This document shows positions 24,276 through 33,703 of a stretch of 64,000 bases of DNA, one piece after another. Source of the stretch: Rhodoplanes sp963840055 (GTDB lineage Bacteria > Pseudomonadota > Alphaproteobacteria > Rhizobiales > Xanthobacteraceae); contig CAWIXM010000032.1 of assembly GCA_963840055.1 (NCBI GenBank), positions 1 through 64,000 of the forward strand, written 5' to 3'. The translations under genes were made by a program, and so were the position numbers. The notes under the pieces were generated by a model. It was given only the letters and a program-made list of their open reading frames with translations, ran no database searches and was not told the DNA's origin. Numbering within the stretch: the first letter of the stretch is position 1; each line of letters opens with the position of its first letter.

Positions 24276-26207
24276 TCACCCCTTCCGGTAGTAAATCTTG
24301 CCCCAATGCGAATTGATGCACTGATTGTTGAGCCGGAAGCCGGTCACGTTGACCGTCTCATCGCTCAGCAAGTCATGCCACAGGCCCTCCGCCGAAAACG
24401 GCACGTCGGTGAACTGGTCTTCGTGCGAGAGGTTCAGCACGATGATGAAGCGTTCGAGCGCGCCGTCATCTGCGTTGCCCCACCGGTGATAGATCAGCAG
24501 TTGGCGCTCAGTGTCGATACCGTACCCTTCCGGATTGAACCGCGTCTGCCAGTCCTGCCAGCCGCCGGGATAGATGTTGTTCGACCGCAATGCGGGGTGG
24601 GCGTGACGGATCGCGATGGCCTTGGCGAAAGTCGACAGCGCCGCCGCGCCGAATTTCTCGCCCACGAAGTTCCAGTGCAGCGGACGCGGATAGACGCGGC
24701 GATTTCCGCCGCCTTCGTCCTCGACCAGCCAATAGTCCTCAGTGAATTCCTGCCCATTCGGGATCATCGGCGCACCGGGGGCGGTCAGCAGCGCGAGTAT
24801 ATAGGGCTGCGCCCAGTACCATTCCTTGCCGCCGCTTTCGGTCGCCTGGCCGGCCCACCAGGCGAGCTGGGTGTGATCGTGATTGCTGAGATAGGTGGTG
24901 GCGACCTTGTCGTCTGGCAGGAAGGCGTGCGAGTCGAGCGCGCGCAGCAGTCGCGGCTCGATCTGGCGGCGGGGCAGCGCGCCCGACGCCGCGTCGTACA
25001 GGCCATTGTGCCAGTAGCTCGTCGCCGCCGTTCTTGCGACGACGCTTGCGGCCGATATGTTGATATGTTCGAGGGTGAGCGAGAAGTTGCTCTCGCCCTT
25101 CGCGACCGCGTGGTCCTGAATGTCGCGCAGCAGGCGTGGCAGGCCGCGATCGTCTCCCTCCACGAAGTAATTGACTGTGTTGTCGAGGCGGAGGCCGTCG
25201 ATGCCGAAGGCGTCCATCCAATAGAAACAAACGTCGCGGATGAACTCCTGCGCACAACCATTGTGGAAGTCGATTTCCTGAAGCCCCGGAAAGGTATTAC
25301 CAAACGTGCCCGTATAGGGGCTCGCCGCCGGGTCGCGATAGAGCCAGTGATAGGGAAACCCGTAGGCGTTGTCCTTGGCGTCGGGCGGCATGTCGCCGAC
25401 ATGGTTGAACACGCCGTCCATGATCACATGAATGCCGCGCTCATGGCAGGCGTTGATTAGTGCAATGAGCCAGGACAGCTTTTCGGCGGGGGCTCGCAAC
25501 GCATTGGCATAGCGGTACTCGACGGAGAAGTACTGATGGGGTGTGTAGCCCCAACTGAAATCGTCGCCTGGCCACGCGGTCCAAGGCATGAACAGGATGG
25601 CGTTCACGCCGAGGACTTGCCGCAGATAATTGAGCTTGTCTTGCACCGCGTCGATCGGCGCGCGCCATCCACGAAATTCGTCGGTGAAATCGTCGATCAT
25701 CAGCTCGTAGATGACGAGGTCGCGCAGCGGCTTGCGTCCGCCCTGCACCGGCTTCACCGCGGGATTGCTGCCGCCGATCACCACGCCGGAATTCTGGTAC
25801 TCGGCGCCGCCATAGCGCGCGCACGGGTCGCCGACCAATCGGTGCTTCCCGCCTTTGAAACCTACGAGATACTTGTACTGGTAGAAATCCGACGGCAGCT
25901 CGATCGGCGTTTTGTAGCGAAACAAGAATCCTTTCGGGTGATTCTCGCGCACCATCGCTGGGGCGGCGGCCCGGTCCCAAGGAGCCTGTCCGAGGTGCGC
26001 CTGGAAGTCGCCGACAACCTTGATGAATTCGATCTGCGGATCGCCATATCCCTCCACGGGTGGGGTGTGGTCCGGGACATCTTGAGGCTGCGCATGGTAC
26101 TGGTCCGGCGACACCGCTCGATCGGGAAAGAAAATCTTGAACTCGATCGCTCCCTTGGTTTCGTCATTCCCGACCTGAAAGGCCCCAAATTTCTCCTGCA
26201 TATACAT
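24276..26207 (-). CDS. GH13-family alpha-amylase-type glycosidase
   Basis: A 643-aa enzyme of glycoside hydrolase family 13. The start at 26207 is preceded by AGGGGTG. The N-terminal ~150 residues resemble an early-set/CBM48 domain. The (beta/alpha)8 barrel carries region I GIHVIMDGVFNHVGDMPPDA, region II with nucleophile Asp in AFGIDGLRLDNTVNYFVEGD, region III with acid/base Glu in NFSLTLEHINISAASV, and region IV TYLSNHDHTQLAWWAG with the transition-state Asp. A C-terminal beta domain follows (ERFIIVLNLSHEDQFTDVPF). No signal peptide, so it acts on cytoplasmic alpha-glucans or trehalose/glycogen-related substrates. The exact specificity is unassigned, and no glycogen or trehalose genes are adjacent. 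Confidence 0.9.
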   Translation of the reverse strand: MYMQEKFGAFQVGNDETKGAIEFKIFFPDRAVSPDQYHAQPQDVPDHTPPVEGYGDPQIEFIKVVGDFQAHLGQAPWDRAAAPAMVRENHPKGFLFRYKTPIELPSDFYQYKYLVGFKGGKHRLVGDPCARYGGAEYQNSGVVIGGSNPAVKPVQGGRKPLRDLVIYELMIDDFTDEFRGWRAPIDAVQDKLNYLRQVLGVNAILFMPWTAWPGDDFSWGYTPHQYFSVEYRYANALRAPAEKLSWLIALINACHERGIHVIMDGVFNHVGDMPPDAKDNAYGFPYHWLYRDPAASPYTGTFGNTFPGLQEIDFHNGCAQEFIRDVCFYWMDAFGIDGLRLDNTVNYFVEGDDRGLPRLLRDIQDHAVAKGESNFSLTLEHINISAASVVARTAATSYWHNGLYDAASGALPRRQIEPRLLRALDSHAFLPDDKVATTYLSNHDHTQLAWWAGQATESGGKEWYWAQPYILALLTAPGAPMIPNGQEFTEDYWLVEDEGGGNRRVYPRPLHWNFVGEKFGAAALSTFAKAIAIRHAHPALRSNNIYPGGWQDWQTRFNPEGYGIDTERQLLIYHRWGNADDGALERFIIVLNLSHEDQFTDVPFSAEGLWHDLLSDETVNVTGFRLNNQCINSHWGKIYYRKG

Positions 26208-26388
26208 GGGTCACCCCCTTTGGACCGCTGAATGAGCCTGAACCTTACCAGCGGTTCATGGCGGAACGCCCGCGACGACCGGGACCAATACCAACAAATG
26301 GTTGTGATAAGGAGGCGGGATTTGCCACGCTCGCCCGCGTGCAGCTTGGCGCCACGCCGAGGCGGGTGGTCGATCGGCCTGACAGGAT

Positions 26389-26955
26389 TTAGCGCGAGCG
26401 CATCCGCAGCGACGGTGCGCGCACGCTGAACGGGTAAGCGGCCTCGACCACGTAAGGACCGCCGCCAACCGACGCCCGCGACGAATAAAGGACAAAGCGC
26501 GTGACCTCGAACGGCGGCGACCGGAACGGTTGGCGGGAGCCGAGATAGTCGGCGACCTGACGCGCAGACGAGTCGCGCAACCGCGCAAGTGTGACATGCG
26601 GAGAGTATTTGCGGCCTTCCGGCTCAAGGCCGACCCGTTGCATCAACCGCTCATGCTCGGCCTGCAGATCATACACGGCGCTGCTTGCGCTGACTGCGGC
26701 GAACACGGCGCGCGGCTTGCGCCCGCCGAACGACGAGAGGCCTTCGAGGCGCAACTCGAACGGTGGGCGATCGACGTCGCCAAGCATAAAGGCAATATCG
26801 CGCGCGAGGCGGTCATCGATATCGCCGATAAAGCGCAGTGTGAGATGATAGTTTTCCGGATCGATCCAACGGGCGCCCGGCAACCCGCCCCGCAGCATGG
26901 CGAGCAACTCGCCTATCTCCTTCGGAATTTCGACGGCGGTGAAGATTCGCGGCAT
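26389..26955 (-). CDS. thpR: RNA 2',3'-cyclic phosphodiesterase (2H family)
   Basis: This 188-aa 2H phosphoesterase (formerly 2'-5' RNA ligase) contains both catalytic tetrapeptides: HLTL in IDPENYHLTLRFIGDID and HVTL in EGRKYSPHVTLARLRDSSAR. The intervening beta-alpha framework is PPFELRLEGLSSFGGRKPRA. Length is normal. It acts on cyclic phosphate ends of RNA, and its physiological substrate in bacteria is unclear. It follows the GDSL esterase gene leftward with a 43-bp gap and may be co-transcribed with it. Confidence 0.92.
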   Translation of the reverse strand: MPRIFTAVEIPKEIGELLAMLRGGLPGARWIDPENYHLTLRFIGDIDDRLARDIAFMLGDVDRPPFELRLEGLSSFGGRKPRAVFAAVSASSAVYDLQAEHERLMQRVGLEPEGRKYSPHVTLARLRDSSARQVADYLGSRQPFRSPPFEVTRFVLYSSRASVGGGPYVVEAAYPFSVRAPSLRMRSR

Positions 26956-26998
26956 GGCAGCAGCTCGTTGCGTTATTAAAGGCCGAAGATTTTGCGGG

Positions 26999-27640
26999 TC
27001 ACGACCCGCGCAGCAGCTTCGCCTGCGCGATCAGCTCCTCCATCTTGGGCAGGATCCGCTTGACAATCACATCGACGCCCGCAGCGCTTGGATGCAGTCC
27101 GTCTCTTTGGTTCAGCGCGAGGTCGGTGGCGACCCCATCCAGGAAAAACGGATAGAACGGTACATTATAGGCTGCGGCGAGCGCAGGAAAAATGGCGTCG
27201 AAGGCCTGCGCATAAGCTGTCCCCATATTCCGCGGCGCCGCCATGCCGCAGAGCAAAACGGGGATGTGCCGCTCCTTCAGCCGGCGCAGAATGGCGTCGA
27301 GCGCCTTGCGAGTAGCCGCAGGATCGACGCCGCGCAGGGCGTCATTCGCCCCGAGCTCAAGAATGACGGCGTCGGTTCCCTCCGGCACCGACCAGTCAAG
27401 GCGCGCAAATCCGTCGGCCGCAGTGTTGCCGGAAATGCCCGCATTGACGATCTCGACCGCGAAGCCCTTGGCGGCGAGCGCTTGCTGCAGTTTGGCGGGG
27501 AACGCTTCGGCCGCGCGCAGGCCGTATCCGGCGACGAGCGAGTCGCCGAGCGCGACGATGCGCAGGGGCCGCGCGCCCTCGGCCTGCGCCCCACCCGCAT
27601 GACCGGCGAGCAAAACCGCAACAACTGCAACCGCGCGCAT
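26999..27640 (-). CDS. SGNH/GDSL arylesterase (TesA-like)
   Basis: This 213-aa periplasmic esterase starts at 27640 with a signal peptide (MRAVAVVAVLLAGHAGGAQA). SGNH blocks are all present: block I with nucleophile Ser in RIVALGDSLVAGYGLRAAEA, block II Gly in IVNAGISGNTAADGFARLDW, block III Asn in VILELGANDALRGVDPAATR, and block V Asp-x-x-His in NQRDGLHPSAAGVDVIVKRI. It is divergent from an ABC exporter gene (27751), a pairing seen for TesA and YbbA/YbbP in many proteobacteria, with about 110 bp for both promoters. Confidence 0.92.
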   Translation of the reverse strand: MRAVAVVAVLLAGHAGGAQAEGARPLRIVALGDSLVAGYGLRAAEAFPAKLQQALAAKGFAVEIVNAGISGNTAADGFARLDWSVPEGTDAVILELGANDALRGVDPAATRKALDAILRRLKERHIPVLLCGMAAPRNMGTAYAQAFDAIFPALAAAYNVPFYPFFLDGVATDLALNQRDGLHPSAAGVDVIVKRILPKMEELIAQAKLLRGS

Positions 27641-27750
27641 GATGCGGCGGGCGAGCACCTGGACCGACCCGGCCCGCCTCCCATATGAGGTGAACCATCG
27701 AGCCGCGTGGGCAGCCCGTCCGCCGGGCCTACTCGGCGAAAATGACCGCA

Positions 27751-28473
27751 TGGACCACACCTCGACCAATATTCACGCGCTTGCGCCGGCGATCGCGCTC
27801 TCTCGGGTCAATCTTGCGCTCGGGCGCGACGCGGCCCGCGTCCACATCCTCAAGGACATCAACCTTCATATAGGTCAGGGCGAGGCGATTGGCCTTGTCG
27901 GTCCTTCGGGATCGGGCAAGACAACGCTGCTGATGGTCATAGCAGGTCTGGAACGGCCTAACACCGGGTCCGTCGTCGTCGCCGGGGAGGATCTCGGCGC
28001 GCTTAACGAAGATAAGCTCGCCCGCTTCCGTGGCCGGAACGTCGGCATCGTGTTCCAATCCTTCCATCTCATCCCGACGATGACGGCGATCGAGAACGTC
28101 GCCGTGCCGCTGGAATTGGCGGGCGTGGAGCGGGCATTCGCGATCGCCCGCGAGGAGCTGGCCGCGGTCGGGCTGGGCGACCGAACTCGCGCACTATCCG
28201 GCCGAATTGTCCGGCGGGGAGCAGCAACGCGTGGCGCTGGCGCGCGCGCTCGCGCCCAACCCCTCGATTTTGATCGCTGACGAGCCGACCGGCAATCTCG
28301 ACGAAGCGACCGGTGGGCAAATCATCGACTTGATGTTCGCCGGCCACGCCGAACGGCGCACGACGCTCGTTCTGGTCACCCATGACGCGAGCCTCGCCGC
28401 GCGATGCGACCGCATCGTGCGGCTGCGATCGGGCGCAATCGACGCGCCGATCCGCACGCGAGCGAGCGCGATC
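27751..28473 (+). pseudogene. YbbA-like ABC ATPase, single frameshift
   Basis: ATP-binding component of a MacB/LolD-type exporter. It starts MDHTSTNIHALAPAIALSRV, with Walker A in AIGLVGPSGSGKTTLLMVIA and the Q-loop in RGRNVGIVFQSFHLIPTMTA. The frame breaks at 28183-28188, where GAACTC replaces GACTC. Deleting one A restores GDRLAHYPAELSGGEQQRVA with the ABC signature, Walker B NPSILIADEPTGNLDE and the H-loop LVLVTHDASLAARCDRIVRL. No stop follows: the repaired frame runs straight through into the permease at 28474, so the true product may be an ATPase-permease fusion. Confidence 0.88.
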
Positions 28474-31053
28474 ATGAGTGCGGCTGAAGGCGTTCTCGGC
28501 GCGGCGCCGGCGCGGGCCGGTCTATACAAACTTCTTCGCCTCAGCCTGCGCGACTTGCGCGGAGGCTTGCGGGGATTCACCGCCTTCATCGCCTGCCTCG
28601 CGCTCGGCGTCATGACGATTGCGGGCGTAGGCTCGCTTGCGCAAAGCCTCACCGCCGGCTTGGCCCGCGAAAGTCGCGCGATCCTGGGCGGCGATCTTTC
28701 TTTCATCCTGGCGCAGCGCCAAGCCAAGCCGGACGAACGCGCGTTTCTTGCGCGCCAGGGCGACGTGTCGGCGATAGCCACGTTGCGGGCGCTCGCGCGC
28801 ACCGAGGATGGGCGCGCGTCCCTGGTCGAGCTCAAAGCGGTGGATGAGCGCTACCCCCTCTATGGCGCGGTCGTGACCGATCCGCCGGCGCCGCTCGCCG
28901 ACACGCTTGTCCGCCGCGGCGACGCCTTCGGAGCGGCCGCCGACCCGCTGTTGTTCGCGCGCTTGGGTCTGCAGCCGGGGGCGCACGTAAGCATCGGTGC
29001 GGCGACTTTCGAGTTGCGCGCGCGGATCGTGAGCGAGCCCGACAAGCTCGCAGCCGGGATCGGCTTCGGCCCCCGGCTGATGATCAGCGATGAGGCGCTG
29101 CGCGCGACCGGGCTGTTGCAGCCGGGCAGTCTCGTGCGGTTCCTCTATCGCGTGCGGCTGCCGGGGGCGCGCGCCGCCAATCGCACCGACGCCGTTGTCG
29201 AAGCCGCAGAACGCGAGTTTCCCCATGCCGGCTGGGAGATTCGTTCGAGCACCAACGCTTCGCCGCTACTCGAGCGGAATATCGACCGCTTTACGCAGTA
29301 TCTTGTGCTGGTCGGACTAACGGCGCTTCTGGTCGGCGGCGTCGGCGTCGCGAACTCGACCAAGCATTATCTTGACCGCAAGCTGAGCGTAATCGCCACG
29401 TTGAAATCGCTCGGCGCCACCGCGCGCCAGGTGGTTGCACTCTATTTCCTCCAGATCCTGCTGCTCGCGCTGCTCGGCGCCGCGATCGGACTCGCTCTGG
29501 GCGCGCTGATGCCGTTCGCTATCGCGAACGTGTTCGGCGCTATCATTCCCCTCCCGCTCGCGCCCTCCTTCTATCCAGCCGAGCTTCTACTCGGGCTTCT
29601 CTATGGCCTCCTGACTGCGGCGGCATTCGCCATCTGGCCGCTCGGGCGCGCGCATGACGCGCCGGTCTCCGCTTTGTTTCGCGACGCGATCGTGCCGGAA
29701 AGCCGTTGGCCGCGCAGGCGCTATGTGCTCGCGACCGCGATGGCCGGCCTTGCGCTCGCCGCGGTCGCGATCGGCGCTTCGTATGATCGCAAGATCGCCG
29801 CCATCTTCGTCGTCGCCGCGCTCGGCGTGTTCATGCTGTTGCGCGCGGTGGCGTTTGCGGTGATGTTGCTTGCGCGCGCTGTTCCACGCCCACATTCGAC
29901 CATTCTGCGCCTTGCGCTCGCCAACATCTACCGACCGGCCGCGTTGACTCCGACGATCGTTCTGTCGCTCGGTCTCGGCATGGCGGTGCTGGTGACGGTG
30001 GTCGAAATCGACGCCAATCTGCGCCGGCAACTCACCGCGACGCTGCCGGAGAAGGCTCCTTCGTTCTTCTTTCTCGACATCCCGGCCGGCGACATCGCGC
30101 GGCTCGATGACTTGGTTCGCGCGCAGGCGCCCCAGGCTGCGCTTGAGAGCACGCCCGTGCTGCGCGGCCGTATTGTCGATGTGAACGGTGTGTCCGCAGA
30201 CGAACTGAAAGCGCGCCCGAACGCCGTCTGGGTGCTGCATGGCGATCGGGGCATCACCTATGCCGGCACGGTACCGCCCGGCTCACGCGTGATCGAAGGC
30301 GAATGGTGGGGCGAACACTACGACGGGCCGCCGCTGCTTTCATTGGACAAGCGGATCGCGGACGGTCTCGGTCTCAAGCTCGGCGACGCGGTCACCGTCA
30401 ACGTGCTCGGCCGCGACATTACCGCGCGTATCGCCAACTTGCGCACGGTCGATTGGCAGTCGCTCGGCCTCAACTTCGTGCTGGTTTTTTCGCCGGGCGC
30501 GTTTCGCGGCGCGCCGCTGACGCATGTCGCAACCGTGACTTTTGCGGACGGCGGCACGCCGCAAGAAGAAGCAGCGCTGTTGGACGCGGTGACGCAGCGC
30601 TTTCCGGGAGTCACGCCGGTGCCGGTCAAGGAGGCGATCAGCGCGGTTAGCGCGCTCGTCTCCAACCTCGCGCTTGCCGTGCTGGCGGCGAGCGCCGTGA
30701 CGCTCATATCGACCGTGCTCGTGCTCGGCGGCGCGCTCGCGGCCGGCCACCGGCACCGCGTCTACGACGCCGTCGTGCTGAAGACGTTTGGCGCGACGCG
30801 CGGCCAGATCATCGCCTGCTATCTCTTAGAATATCTCTTGACTGGCGCCGCCGCGGTCCTGTTCGGGATGACGGCCGGCTCGATCGCGGGATGGCGCGTC
30901 GTCCGCGACCTGATGACGCTTCCGTTCACATGGCAAGCGGCGCCGGCGCTGACGGCTGCGGCGGCTGCGCTTGCGGTCACGATGATCTGCGGTCTCATCG
31001 GCACCTTCGCCGCACTCGGACGCAAGCCGGCGGCAGCGTTGCGAAACCTTTAG
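28474..31053 (+). CDS. YbbP-like ABC permease (FtsX domains)
   Basis: An ~859-aa permease counted from the ATG at 28474 (MSAAEGVLGAAPARAGLYKL). A transmembrane helix (FTAFIACLALGVMTIAGVGS) is followed by a large periplasmic MacB-PCD-like domain and a first FtsX core (YLVLVGLTALLVGGVGVANS; STKHYLDRKLSVIATLKSLG; VALYFLQILLLALLGAAIGL). A second periplasmic segment and FtsX core follow (SNLALAVLAASAVTLISTVL; YDAVVLKTFGATRGQIIACY), as in YbbP, which works with YbbA and often with TesA. The upstream ATPase frame continues into this gene without a stop, so the start is uncertain and the two may form one polypeptide of about 1,100 residues. Confidence 0.85.
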   Translation: MSAAEGVLGAAPARAGLYKLLRLSLRDLRGGLRGFTAFIACLALGVMTIAGVGSLAQSLTAGLARESRAILGGDLSFILAQRQAKPDERAFLARQGDVSAIATLRALARTEDGRASLVELKAVDERYPLYGAVVTDPPAPLADTLVRRGDAFGAAADPLLFARLGLQPGAHVSIGAATFELRARIVSEPDKLAAGIGFGPRLMISDEALRATGLLQPGSLVRFLYRVRLPGARAANRTDAVVEAAEREFPHAGWEIRSSTNASPLLERNIDRFTQYLVLVGLTALLVGGVGVANSTKHYLDRKLSVIATLKSLGATARQVVALYFLQILLLALLGAAIGLALGALMPFAIANVFGAIIPLPLAPSFYPAELLLGLLYGLLTAAAFAIWPLGRAHDAPVSALFRDAIVPESRWPRRRYVLATAMAGLALAAVAIGASYDRKIAAIFVVAALGVFMLLRAVAFAVMLLARAVPRPHSTILRLALANIYRPAALTPTIVLSLGLGMAVLVTVVEIDANLRRQLTATLPEKAPSFFFLDIPAGDIARLDDLVRAQAPQAALESTPVLRGRIVDVNGVSADELKARPNAVWVLHGDRGITYAGTVPPGSRVIEGEWWGEHYDGPPLLSLDKRIADGLGLKLGDAVTVNVLGRDITARIANLRTVDWQSLGLNFVLVFSPGAFRGAPLTHVATVTFADGGTPQEEAALLDAVTQRFPGVTPVPVKEAISAVSALVSNLALAVLAASAVTLISTVLVLGGALAAGHRHRVYDAVVLKTFGATRGQIIACYLLEYLLTGAAAVLFGMTAGSIAGWRVVRDLMTLPFTWQAAPALTAAAAALAVTMICGLIGTFAALGRKPAAALRNL

Positions 31054-31245
31054 GGTTAACAAATCGTGCTTTGCGACAACTAGCCGCTGGCTGCGAAGGA
31101 GATTCGCCTTACCGCAAGCGGCTTTGCGACAATCAGTCGCCACGGGCGGCCCCTCCCCTCACATATAATCAACCATACTGGCGAATGCTCGAACCGCGGG
31201 GCGACACTCCGCGCGAAACTTGCGGATACAATCGGGGGTTCGACG

Positions 31246-32067
31246 ATGTCGGACTGGAATCGGGACATGGCGAGCGTGAGCTATGGCCGTGCGAGTCGCG
31301 CCGACACAGCGGTGATCGACGCCGGCCTGCGCACCTACATGCTGCGCGTCTACAACTACATGACGCTCGGCCTCGTCATTACCGGCTTCGCCGCCCTGGG
31401 CATGTATCTCGCGTCCGTCACCGGCGACCCCGCGAGCGCCGCACATGTTGTGCGCGGCGGGGTGCAACTGCCTGCACGCATCGCCGGCGGCATGTATCTC
31501 ACGCCGATCGGTTACGCCGTTTACGCGAGCCCGTTCAAATGGGTGATTATGCTTGCGCCGCTTGCGCTGGTGTTCGGGCTGAGCTTTGGCGCCGAGAGGC
31601 TGCGGCCGGCGACCGCGCAAATTCTATTCTGGGCTTATGCCGCGCTGGTGGGGTTGTCGCTCGGCGCAATTTTCATGGCGTTCACGCACACGTCGATCGT
31701 GCGGGTGTTCTTCATCACCGCCGCATCCTTTGGCGCGCTGTCGCTGTGGGGTTACTCCACTTCGCGCGACCTCTCCGGCGTGGGCTCGTTTCTAATCATG
31801 GGACTGTTTGGCGTCATCATCGCCTCCGTCGTTAACCTGTTCCTCCAGAGTTCGGCGCTGCAATGGGCGGTTTCTGTGGTCGGCGTATTCGTTTTCGCCG
31901 GGTTGACGGCGTGGGACACGCAACGTCTTAAAAACGAGTATGTGTACGGCGCAATGGACGGCGAGACGGCCGAGCGTTCGGCCATAATGGGCGCGCTCTC
32001 GCTCTATCTCGACTTCGTCAACCTGTTCACGCTGCTGCTCCAGCTTCTCGGCCAGCGCCAGGAGTGA
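31246..32067 (+). CDS. Bax inhibitor-1/YccA family membrane protein (copy 1)
   Basis: A 273-aa protein with seven predicted hydrophobic segments, typical of BI-1/YccA (TMBIM) proteins, which modulate calcium/pH homeostasis or the FtsH protease in studied bacteria. It starts MSDWNRDMASVSYGRASRAD and shares RTYMLRVYNYMTLGLVITGF, VRVFFITAASFGALSLWGYS, DLSGVGSFLIMGLFGVIIAS and FAGLTAWDTQRLKNEY with the downstream paralogue. The C-terminal helix LSLYLDFVNLFTLLLQLLGQ is conserved. The next gene begins 177 bp later and may have its own promoter. Confidence 0.92.
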   Translation: MSDWNRDMASVSYGRASRADTAVIDAGLRTYMLRVYNYMTLGLVITGFAALGMYLASVTGDPASAAHVVRGGVQLPARIAGGMYLTPIGYAVYASPFKWVIMLAPLALVFGLSFGAERLRPATAQILFWAYAALVGLSLGAIFMAFTHTSIVRVFFITAASFGALSLWGYSTSRDLSGVGSFLIMGLFGVIIASVVNLFLQSSALQWAVSVVGVFVFAGLTAWDTQRLKNEYVYGAMDGETAERSAIMGALSLYLDFVNLFTLLLQLLGQRQE

Positions 32068-32243
32068 GATGGCTGCAATATGGCTTGCCGCCCCCTGTCC
32101 GAAAATTCATGGTTCCCGCCGGGTAACCATCTTCACCCGGCCGCGCGCTGTGATTATATTCCAAACGGTTTCTGGCGGCGTGATACAACCGCCTCCGCTT
32201 GCCCAGCGGCCTTTGTTAACGGGCGATAGAAAGGACCTCATCA

Positions 32244-33005
32244 ATGTCGGACTTCGACCGGAATCCCGCGGCGAGCCGCGGCTACCCGGCGGATCGTGCG
32301 GTCGCCATCGATCAGGGCCTGCGCGCCCACATGATCCGCGTCTACAACTACATGGCAGGCGGCGTCGCGCTCACCGGCGCGATTGCATGGATCACCTTCC
32401 AGTTTTCCGTTGTAACCAACGAAGCCGGCGCGATCGTCGCTCTGACCCCGCTCGGTCAAACCCTGTTCCAGGGCCCGATGCTCTGGGTGCTGATCCTCGC
32501 GCCGCTCGGTCTCGTGTTCTTCTTGAGTTTCAGGATCAACCGCCTCGAGCTCGGCACCGCCCGCGCCCTGTTCTTCCTCTATGCGGGCTTGCTGGGGGTG
32601 TCACTCGCAACGATCTTCATGGTCTACACCCATGGGTCGATCGCGCGCGTATTCTTTATTTCGGCCGCCTCGTTCGGCGCGCTGAGCCTATGGGGCTACA
32701 CGACGCGACGCGATCTGACGGGCATGGGCTCGTTCCTGATCATGGGGTTGTTCGGCCTCATCATCGCGATGCTCGTCAACATGTTCCTGAAGTCGAGCGC
32801 GCTCGACTGGGCGCTTTCGGTCATCGGCGTGCTGATCTTCGCTGGGCTCACCGCGTGGGATACCCAGAAGATCAAGGAATACTATGACCCGATGGACGAC
32901 GGCACCGTCGCAGGCCGCAAGGTTGTGATGGGAGCGCTCGCGCTCTACCTCGACTTCATCAACCTGTTCCTGATGCTGTTGCGCCTGTTTGGCGACCGCC
33001 GCTGA
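32244..33005 (+). CDS. Bax inhibitor-1/YccA family membrane protein (copy 2)
   Basis: A 253-aa paralogue of the preceding gene. Aligned landmarks are GLRAHMIRVYNYMAGGVALT, ARVFFISAASFGALSLWGYT, DLTGMGSFLIMGLFGLIIAM and FAGLTAWDTQKIKEYYDPMD, with the most obvious divergence in the first external loop and N-terminus. AGAAAGGACC, about 8 nt before the ATG, provides a good ribosome-binding site. Tandem duplication appears ancient, because the conserved blocks are shared but many positions differ. Confidence 0.93.
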   Translation: MSDFDRNPAASRGYPADRAVAIDQGLRAHMIRVYNYMAGGVALTGAIAWITFQFSVVTNEAGAIVALTPLGQTLFQGPMLWVLILAPLGLVFFLSFRINRLELGTARALFFLYAGLLGVSLATIFMVYTHGSIARVFFISAASFGALSLWGYTTRRDLTGMGSFLIMGLFGLIIAMLVNMFLKSSALDWALSVIGVLIFAGLTAWDTQKIKEYYDPMDDGTVAGRKVVMGALALYLDFINLFLMLLRLFGDRR

Positions 33006-33042
33006 GGCTGACGGCCGCTCTGTTTGAGAGCGATACGTTCAA

Positions 33043-33099
33043 CGGACGGGACAAGTTAGGATCTGCCGCAACGTGGCGGATTCGAAACTTGCCCGTCCG
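33043..33099. repeat. long imperfect inverted repeat
   Basis: CGGACGGGACAAGTT pairs with AACTTGCCCGTCCG (one bulge), and an inner arm ATCTGCCGC pairs with GTGGCGGAT around AAC. The result is an almost uninterrupted ~25-bp stem 38 bp after the second BI-1 gene. It may act as a terminator or RNA-stability element. It superficially resembles a tRNA because of TTCGAAA but cannot fold as one. Confidence 0.6.
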
Positions 33100-33311
33100 C
33101 TTCGTTGTTCGATCTGTTTTCCCCGCGCTCATATAGTCCAGAACGTTTGGTCCAGAGCGCTCTTCGACCGCGCGACTGCCCCGGATGCGCTGGCGCGCGC
33201 CTGTGTCGGCTTGACTGACTCTGCCAGGTGAAATTAGCTAATAACAGGCCCTGGACGACATGGCGCGATCGATCCGGTTGGCGCGCCGCACAAATCAGAA
33301 GGACGGCACAA

Positions 33312-33650
33312 TTGTCCGAATTCAAAAAGCCGATCCACGAGATCGACATAACCGACATAACAAGGGCGACCGCCCAACTGCCAAACGTCGATATTGAGAT
33401 CGTTCACCGCCGCGCGCCGGACAGCGATAGCGAGCAGATTTTCATCAGCATGCAGGCCGTGCCTTCGTTTGACGCGTTCGGGCGCTTTCTCAGGGGAGCC
33501 AACCCGTTCTCCTTGTGGGCCGAGTCGACCCGGCTTGCCTGGCTCTTTTGGGCTGACGCCGCCCGTCTTGCGATGCTCCCACTGAGCTTAGCCACATTGC
33601 TGTCGCCACCCAGCCCAAAGGGGCGGTCGCGTTCCTCGGAGGAACGCTGA
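33312..33650 (+). CDS. conserved hypothetical protein of Hyphomicrobiales
   Basis: I place the start at the TTG at 33312 because AAGGA lies about 10 nt upstream and the sequence becomes coding-like from there (LSEFKKPIHEIDITDITRAT). A GTG at 33228 would add 28 residues without such character. The 112-aa product continues LPNVDIEIVHRRAPDSDSEQ, IFISMQAVPSFDAFGRFLRG and ANPFSLWAESTRLAWLFWAD. The last part is hydrophobic but not a clear membrane helix. The pattern fits a small protein seen in Bradyrhizobium-like genomes, without known function. Convergent with the DUF2794 gene. Confidence 0.6.
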   Translation: MSEFKKPIHEIDITDITRATAQLPNVDIEIVHRRAPDSDSEQIFISMQAVPSFDAFGRFLRGANPFSLWAESTRLAWLFWADAARLAMLPLSLATLLSPPSPKGRSRSSEER

Positions 33651-33703
33651 ACCTCAAGCATTTGGAGAGGACTTCGCGCCGCCCTTCGCGCGGGGGCGTG
33701 TAA

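Noticed and set aside
33043..33099. tRNA-like hairpin with TTCGAAA
   Set aside because: The paired arms form a single long stem rather than a cloverleaf and there is no anticodon arm.
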